In this document: positions 5,538 to 6,755 of the stretch, in pieces
Layout of the letters: each line of letters opens with the position of its first letter
Numbering within the stretch: the stretch's first letter is position 1
Source of the DNA: an uncultured Collinsella sp.
Lineage (GTDB): Bacteria > Actinomycetota > Coriobacteriia > Coriobacteriales > Coriobacteriaceae
Direction: 5' to 3'
Assembly (NCBI GenBank): GCA_900754275.1
Contig: CAAECF010000031.1
Span: 1-6,755 of the forward strand
Length of the DNA stretch: 6,755 nucleotides
Translations under genes and position numbers: made by a program
The notes under the pieces: model-generated
Seen by the model: only the letters and a program-made list of their open reading frames with translations
What the model was told of the DNA's origin: nothing
The model's database searches: none

Positions 5538-5622
5538 ACTTCCCATTTCGTGTAGAAAAGGGCCTGTATATACTTCCCATTTCGTGTATTGAATCAGGTA
5601 ACCACACTTCCCATTTCGTGTA
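5538..5622. repeat. Three perfect 17-bp direct repeats with 34-bp period
   Basis: ACTTCCCATTTCGTGTA occurs at 5538-5554, 5572-5588 and 5606-5622 with no mismatch. The period is exactly 34 bp and the two intervening spacers are unrelated 17-nt sequences. The last copy ends 23 bp before the ATPase ATG at 5646. The position suggests an operator array controlling that gene. Repeat and spacer are too short for a CRISPR array, and no cas gene is present. Confidence 0.85.
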
Positions 5623-5645
5623 TACAGCAGCTAGATTGGGCAATC

Positions 5646-5820
5646 ATGTCAGTATTCAGACGTACGGCCTACAATAAACTCCTCGATTGGAAAGCGAGCA
5701 ATGGATCCCGAGCCATCATGCTCGAGGGGGCCCGCCGCGTTGGAAAAAGCACCCTTGCCCAAGAGTTTGCGCAGTCCAAATACAAATCCCACCTCGTGAT
5801 CGACGAATCTGTTGCGAGTG
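5646..5820 (+). pseudogene. 5' fragment of an AAA-type ATPase gene (AAA_14/DUF4143-like)
   Basis: From ATG 5646 the frame reads MSVFRRTAYNKLLDWK, then LEGARRVGKSTLAQEFA with the Walker A motif at residues 28-36, then YKSHLVID at about 46-53. This order is typical of the N-terminus of the ~400-aa ATPases with an AAA_14 domain and a C-terminal DUF4143 domain, common in gut Actinomycetota. Family likeness fades at about residues 53-58 (near 5805-5820); the frame then runs through the neighbouring gene's terminator and antisense to that gene until a stop at 5978. Walker B, the sensor residues and the DUF4143 part are missing, so it is a remnant. The ribosome site is weak. The cut lies just before the terminator of a convergent EcoRII-type endonuclease, which points to insertion or replacement by that module. 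Family assignment relies on the short N-terminus only. Confidence 0.75.
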
Positions 5821-5854
5821 AAAAAAGAAGACCGGAGACTCAACTGGTCTCCGG
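5821..5854 (-). terminator. Intrinsic terminator of the EcoRII-type endonuclease gene
   Basis: Arms CCGGAGAC (5832-5839) and GTCTCCGG (5847-5854) form an 8-bp perfect stem with a 7-nt loop. On the minus strand it is followed by TCTTC and then TTTTTT (5826-5821). It lies 28 nt past the endonuclease stop codon. The plus side has only a weak T stretch (ATTTCT). Confidence 0.85.
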
Positions 5855-5882
5855 CCTCATTTCTAAAAAACGTCTCGTGGTT

Positions 5883-6755
5883 CTACTCGTGCTGTCGGGC
5901 TTCTACCAGCCTGCAGAAGTCGTTGACGCTCATGAGCCATTCCCTTTGCGCGGGCGTGTAGGTTTCGAACAGCGATGAGGGCACAACGAGGCTGAGCCTG
6001 TCCTTAGCCATAGCTCGTGTGTAATCCTCACTTACGGCGGGCTCAAGTGTTACAAGATGCTTGTCCTCGATTCTGTCAGCCTCATCAAGCACCTGACGCC
6101 AACGCTCCTTGATGGTTGTCTTGGCACCGAGCATCGTCAGTCGAGCGACAGGGAACTTGGGGTCGTGGTAATCGTCAATAGAGGGAAAGATGAAATCCGG
6201 CTTTGATTTGCCCTCGGTGTATTTCTGCGCCGAGTAGCGTATGCCCCTAGCATCGAATAGCATCGAGAGTTGATTCTCGAACGCCGTCCCCGCACGGGAC
6301 TTGCGGCGCTGGAAGGCCGACATAGTGGTGCGCAGCACGCCATCAACATCAAGCGCCGAGCCAAGGTATGGCGCGAGGTCGCGCTCCAAGAGATGCCGCT
6401 CGAAGACGCGGAACAGCATCTCTTCGCGTTCGTAACAAGCGACCAAGCAGCCATCCGGGTCGCCCGTCCAATCGAGCTTTCCAAGGGTGGAAGCTGAGTA
6501 GGCTGAGAAGTCTGCCCCTTTGGGGAAGGACTCGCCGAATTTCTCGATCATACCGTCGAGGAAGTTCTCCGCTGCGATCGGCATGCTAACTTCGATGCCG
6601 ATGGACTCCAAAATCCTTGCGGCGATCGACGTGATGCGCGTATCCTCCCGAGCAGAGGGCGTAAAACCCTTCTCGCCAACCCCGTCGAGCGCGAAGAGCC
6701 AGCGAACTTGAGATTCCGCCGTACTCCCCGCTCGGGCAAATAGGATTACGACCTC
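5883..6755 (-). CDS. Type II restriction endonuclease, EcoRII C-terminal family (5' end outside window)
   Basis: The protein cuts unmethylated DNA as the nuclease half of a restriction-modification system. The visible 290 residues end at 5883 and stay open through the window edge at 6755. The final ~145 residues closely follow the EcoRII catalytic domain: RRKSRAGTAFENQL, TEGKSKPDFIFPS, YHDPKFP, MLGAKTTIKERWRQ, EADRIEDKHLVTLE and LVVPSSL. KPDF and AKTT supply the Asp and Lys of a PD-(D/E)XK-type site. A TTG at 6609-6611 could be misread as the start, giving 242 aa, but the 48 preceding codons are open and no ribosome site was seen, so the gene most likely begins beyond the window. EcoRII is ~400 aa with an N-terminal DNA-binding domain, which is therefore unseen; shorter EcoRII-C-only enzymes also exist. 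A cognate cytosine methyltransferase is expected nearby outside the window. The CCWGG-type target is known for EcoRII and is inferred, not shown, here. Confidence 0.9.
   Translation of the reverse strand, partial: EVVILFARAGSTAESQVRWLFALDGVGEKGFTPSAREDTRITSIAARILESIGIEVSMPIAAENFLDGMIEKFGESFPKGADFSAYSASTLGKLDWTGDPDGCLVACYEREEMLFRVFERHLLERDLAPYLGSALDVDGVLRTTMSAFQRRKSRAGTAFENQLSMLFDARGIRYSAQKYTEGKSKPDFIFPSIDDYHDPKFPVARLTMLGAKTTIKERWRQVLDEADRIEDKHLVTLEPAVSEDYTRAMAKDRLSLVVPSSLFETYTPAQREWLMSVNDFCRLVEARQHE

Noticed and set aside
5538..5622. Mini CRISPR array
   Set aside because: Repeats and spacers are both 17 nt, below the CRISPR range, only three copies are present, there is no cas gene, and the array abuts a gene start.

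Overview
The window reads as chromosomal DNA from a GC-rich gut Actinomycetota, most likely a Coriobacteriia member such as Collinsella. This rests on the GC-rich third codon positions, a sugar-specific PTS paired with a DeoR-type repressor, and a Walker-A ATPase of the type that is plentiful in that group. The genus is an inference from style; no rRNA or other marker gene is present.

Positions 44-4859 hold one sugar-catabolism locus, entirely on the minus strand. In transcription order it contains a xylose-isomerase-like TIM-barrel protein (4859-3921), a PTS permease EIIBC of the glucose/beta-glucoside superfamily that lacks its own EIIA (3917-2541), a DeoR-family repressor (2316-1573), an epimerase closest to D-allulose-6-phosphate 3-epimerase AlsE (1307-654), RpiB (581-105, TTG start), and a strong intrinsic terminator (44-77). 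The RpiB plus AlsE pair is the enzyme pair of the E. coli allose pathway: allose-6-P to allulose-6-P to fructose-6-P. Here it sits beside a PTS permease instead of an ABC transporter and kinase, so the permease may deliver the phosphorylated rare hexose directly. The substrate is inferred, not shown.

The three leader regions of this locus share a box, TTAATCGWTTRACC. Two identical copies lie before alsE, one 12/14 match lies before the DeoR gene, and a looser copy lies before the TIM-barrel gene. This suggests one regulator controls all three units. The 5' leader (about 4990-5100) is AT-rich and also carries helically phased 10-bp repeats.

Positions 5097-5645 contain no credible protein gene. 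They hold a tRNA 3'-end remnant followed by an intrinsic terminator (minus strand), a degenerate second copy of the same block, and three perfect 17-bp direct repeats spaced exactly 34 bp apart. The repeats lie just before the start of an AAA-type ATPase gene on the plus strand.

That ATPase gene (from 5646) breaks off soon after its Walker A motif. It runs into the terminator and 3' end of a convergent EcoRII-type restriction endonuclease gene (5883 to beyond 6755, minus strand). The simplest reading is that a restriction-modification module inserted into, or replaced part of, the ATPase gene. The endonuclease N-terminus, and presumably its methyltransferase, lie outside the window.
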